Assembly (NCBI GenBank): GCA_029339505.1
Contig: JAQISU010000036.1
Coordinates: forward strand, 2,106,001 to 2,170,000
Length of the DNA: 64,000 nucleotides
Source of the DNA: Unio delphinus
Taxonomy: Eukaryota; Mollusca; Bivalvia; Unionida; Unionidae
Reading direction: 5' to 3'
Made by a program: the position numbers and the translations under genes. A model generated the notes under the pieces. It made no database searches, was not told the DNA's origin, and saw only the letters and a program-made list of their open reading frames with translations. Shown here in pieces: positions 61,524 through 64,000 of the stretch (within the stretch, counting starts at the first letter, position 1; each line of letters starts with the position of its first letter).

Positions 61524-61822
61524 TGTTGTTGTGGGGTTTAACGCCATTTTTCAACGCACGATAGACTACACATGGCCAGTATTAATGGTGGAGGAAGAAG
61601 CCGGGTAAGATCCCGGAAAGAACCACCGACACACGAGAAGCTACTGGCAAGCTTTCTCACATAGCCACATTGGTCAAATATGAGACTCGAACCCACGCAT
61701 AATTGAGATGGTAGTGATACGTAAACATTGGTCGAATATGAGACTCGAACCCAAGCAGAATTGAGATGGCAGTGATACGTAACTGATAGCGCTTTAGACC
61801 ACTCGGCCAATCGGGGCCCTCC
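61524..61822 (-). mobile_element. SINE family 2, full length, with duplicated B-box segment
   Basis: Flanked by CTTTAGCCGAAAT (61511-61523) and CTTTAGTCGACAT (61824-61836), 13 bp with two mismatches. On the - strand: GGGCCCCGATTGGCCGAGTG GTCTAAAGCGC with an intact A box, B box GGGTTCGAGTCTC, body with GTGAGAAAGCTTGCCAGTAG, end GGCGTTAAACCCCACAAC. The segment carrying the B box (ATTGGTC.AATATGAGACTC through GTGATACGTAAC, about 57 bp) is present twice in tandem at about 61671-61785. Confidence 0.9.
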
Positions 61823-62384
61823 TCTTTAGTCGACATACTGTTTCATTTACCTCAATATTTGTTTAAAAAAAAAAACATTTATTTAGTTTGTTCAAACTAA
61901 TATAATGTTGGTTATTTGCTACCAAATCTCAACTTACCATACGGAACGGTCGTCGCCGGGTCATCAAGGACCGCAATTGCCTTTGTCCACCAGGTACTAG
62001 CACAGAGGTTACAAGTGTGCCACTGGTACTTTGCATAAAATCAGAACGAGAGACAGCATCGCTAGCGCCACCTGGAAGATCAGAAATCTGACGCAAATTG
62101 GAAAAAGACTCCATTATTTGACACATGATCTGGAATAATACACATATCAGCATTATGGGACTCTGAAGTCAGATCGAAATCCCAAGCAGATCACCAAACT
62201 GCTGATGGGCATACATTCTACAATACTGGAGGAGTTGGACAAGTTCATAAACGGAGGAGGCTTCCTTGTAAACAAAGTCTACAATGGATCTGTTAATGTA
62301 AGCTGTCCCATATCTAGCAGAATCATCTTCATTCGTCTGAGAGCATAGTCCTTTAACATCACAATTATTCAAGTCAGTGCTTCA

Positions 62385-64000
62385 ATTCCGAGTATGATGA
62401 AGATGAAATAGAAGAGTTTTATAACAAACTACAGTGTATTCTAAACATAGTCAATATCCAAGGAGACAGGAATGTCAAAAATGCTCCAAAAGACTAGGAA
62501 GATCATGGTGGACATTCTTGCAATGAGCTTACCAATGAAAAGCGCAGACGGCTGCTCGAGTTCGCCAGCCATACAAAAATTTGATCCATTCCATGTGATG
62601 GATGTTGATATTAAAGTGATGACATACGCTTTCAACACAGTCATGACCACAGCTGCCAAGAACATCATTGGCCTCCATCGCCCCAAGAAAAAACCCTGGG
62701 TTATAGGAGAGAATCTGAAATTGTGTGATGACCGAAGAGACGTAAGAAACAATAGACACACAACAGGGGCAATGGAGTACCAAGAACTAAACAAGAATAT
62801 CAGAAGAAAACAAAATTGAAGAAAGCAAATGAAGATTATATTGGACAAAAGTGCACATAAATAGAGAGCAGTCTAAATAACAGCAAAATTACATTTCAAA
62901 TTGTGAAAGACCTCACCAGACAGAAGCAACCAAGAGTCAGCACCATTCAAGACAAAAATGGAAAATGCCTCACAGAGTGGCATTGCAGAAAGATGGACTG
63001 CGTATCGCAAAACATTCTACAGTCGTCAGTCTATAGGAGACCCAAAGGTATTTCAAGTTCAAAGCTCCACAAATGACGGTGATTTCCCCATTTTCAAAGA
63101 AGAGGTGGAGTTATCAACAATAGCACTGAATAACAAAAAGGTATCTGTAGTGGACAACATCCCAGCTGAACGTATCAAGAATGGGGTGGGGGGATCACTG
63201 ATAGAGCTACTAACAAAAATCTGCAACAAGATCTAGCAGACAGGTGAATGGCCAACAGTGGACCCAGTCACTGATTAACACTCCTCAAAAAAGGCAATCT
63301 CCAGCTGTGCCACAATTGCAGAACTATTAGTTTGATCAGCCATGCTAGTAAGGTGATGCTGAAGATCATCTTAAACAGACTGAAACCACAAGCAGAACTA
63401 ATTGCTGAAGAATAGGCGGGATTCTGGAATGGAAGAAGCACAACAGAGCAAATATTCAATCTTAGAGTTCTGTGTGAAAAATACTGGTAATATCAACAAG
63501 ACATCTATCATGTGTTCATATATTTCAAACAGATATTAAACAGAAATTGGCATGAAGAATTTTGGGTCACAATTAAAAAGTGCAACACATGGTTTGCCAA
63601 TTGACCAATACCATCAAGCAAGTTATACGCCATGGCTACCAGTGCAGTAATTGATCAAGGTTCTGTGTCCAGACAACAGCCGTATTACGTCAATGCTGTC
63701 TCCTGACACATACGCGTTTCAACATCTACTTAGAGCGCATCATGAGCGAAGCTCTGGATAAATCCTGTGAGACAGTCAGGAGTGGACGGCGTAACATCAC
63801 CAACCTCCGTTTTGTAGACGACACTGATGTGCTGGCATATATTGACGATGAGCTTGCCACCCTAATGAAAAATATGGATGAAACATCTTCCATTTTTGAA
63901 TTGGAATTAAGCACTGAGAAAGCAAAACTAATGACAAATAGTGGCAAACAAACCTTTCCTTCTGCCACCCTGAATGCTGCCCTGCAGTACTGTTGTAGAT
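62385..64000 (+). pseudogene. Frameshifted LINE copy: endonuclease remnant plus reverse transcriptase, cut by window end
   Basis: Pieces of one endonuclease-reverse transcriptase polyprotein appear in order in changing frames. First, SEYDEDEIEEFYNKLQ and NIQGDRNVK (about 62388-62480), the QGDWN region of an APE-type endonuclease, then NEKRRRLLEFASHTK. Next, KKKPWVIGENLKLCDDRRD (about 62690-62750) and NKNIRRK, the linker. Then VVDNIPAERIKNG and LLTKICNKI (62958-63236), leading into the polymerase; pieces like KVMLKIILNRLKPQAE and GRSTTEQIFNLRVLCEK (63350-63490) in shifted frames; and NLRFVDDTDVLA with the catalytic F-V-D-D (about 63806-63840) and STEKAKLMTNSGKQ. Stops and frameshifts kill the copy. 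It belongs to an animal LINE family often annotated as craniofacial-development-protein-2-like; the clade (RTE or jockey group) is not settled here. Sequence from about 61920 may be its further 5' part. Confidence 0.88.

Noticed and set aside
61929..62153. 74-codon - strand frame beside the LINE copy
   Set aside because: It lies antisense to probable LINE sequence and shows no family features.

Overview
This is animal nuclear DNA: AT-rich, intron-containing and crowded with repeats. It carries tRNA-derived SINEs, APE-type non-LTR retrotransposons and a spliced four-transmembrane claudin/PMP22-type gene. A mollusc or other lophotrochozoan is my best guess, from the SINE style and the abundance of minisatellites, but nothing in the window proves the taxon. 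No operons, prokaryotic genes, CRISPR arrays or rRNA genes were seen.

The one gene I can build with confidence is on the + strand at 34481-52415. It has four coding exons (34481-34706, 43416-43565, 48631-48790, 52358-52415) whose splice phases join exactly, giving a predicted 197-residue claudin-like protein. Its introns are 8.7, 5.1 and 3.6 kb and are filled with SINEs, a fold-back DNA element and minisatellites. A polyadenylation signal lies at 53155. A second, weaker candidate is a signal-peptide-bearing first exon on the - strand at 21891-22023.

Layout: 1-31 kb is intergenic and dominated by minisatellite arrays. The largest are a 3.4 kb array of 27-bp units (16288-19672), a 1.1 kb array of 30-bp units (7417-8507), a 1.1 kb array of 32-bp units (41-1127), a 0.87 kb array of 54-bp units (25920-26790) and a very homogeneous 44-bp satellite (12995-13843). 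At 2633-2755 is a perfect 61-bp-arm palindrome flanked by an 8-bp target duplication. At 9.7-10.4 kb is a decayed LINE. At 32073-34159 is a young 5'-truncated L1/Tx1-like LINE with a 14-bp target duplication, ending about 300 bp upstream of the claudin-like gene. The region from 53 kb to 61 kb is more minisatellites and SINEs. From about 62.4 kb to the window end is a frameshifted copy of another endonuclease-reverse transcriptase element.

Two tRNA-derived SINE families recur. Family 1 has a head with A and B boxes, a body of about 320 bp and a tail of CAAA repeats. Family 2 is about 250-300 bp and ends in a GTTAAACCC..ACAAC motif. In several copies a block of the head or body, often carrying promoter boxes, has itself been tandemly duplicated, which suggests one route by which minisatellites arise here. 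By hand tally roughly 30% of the window is tandem repeat, in more than 50 separate arrays, several with higher-order structure.
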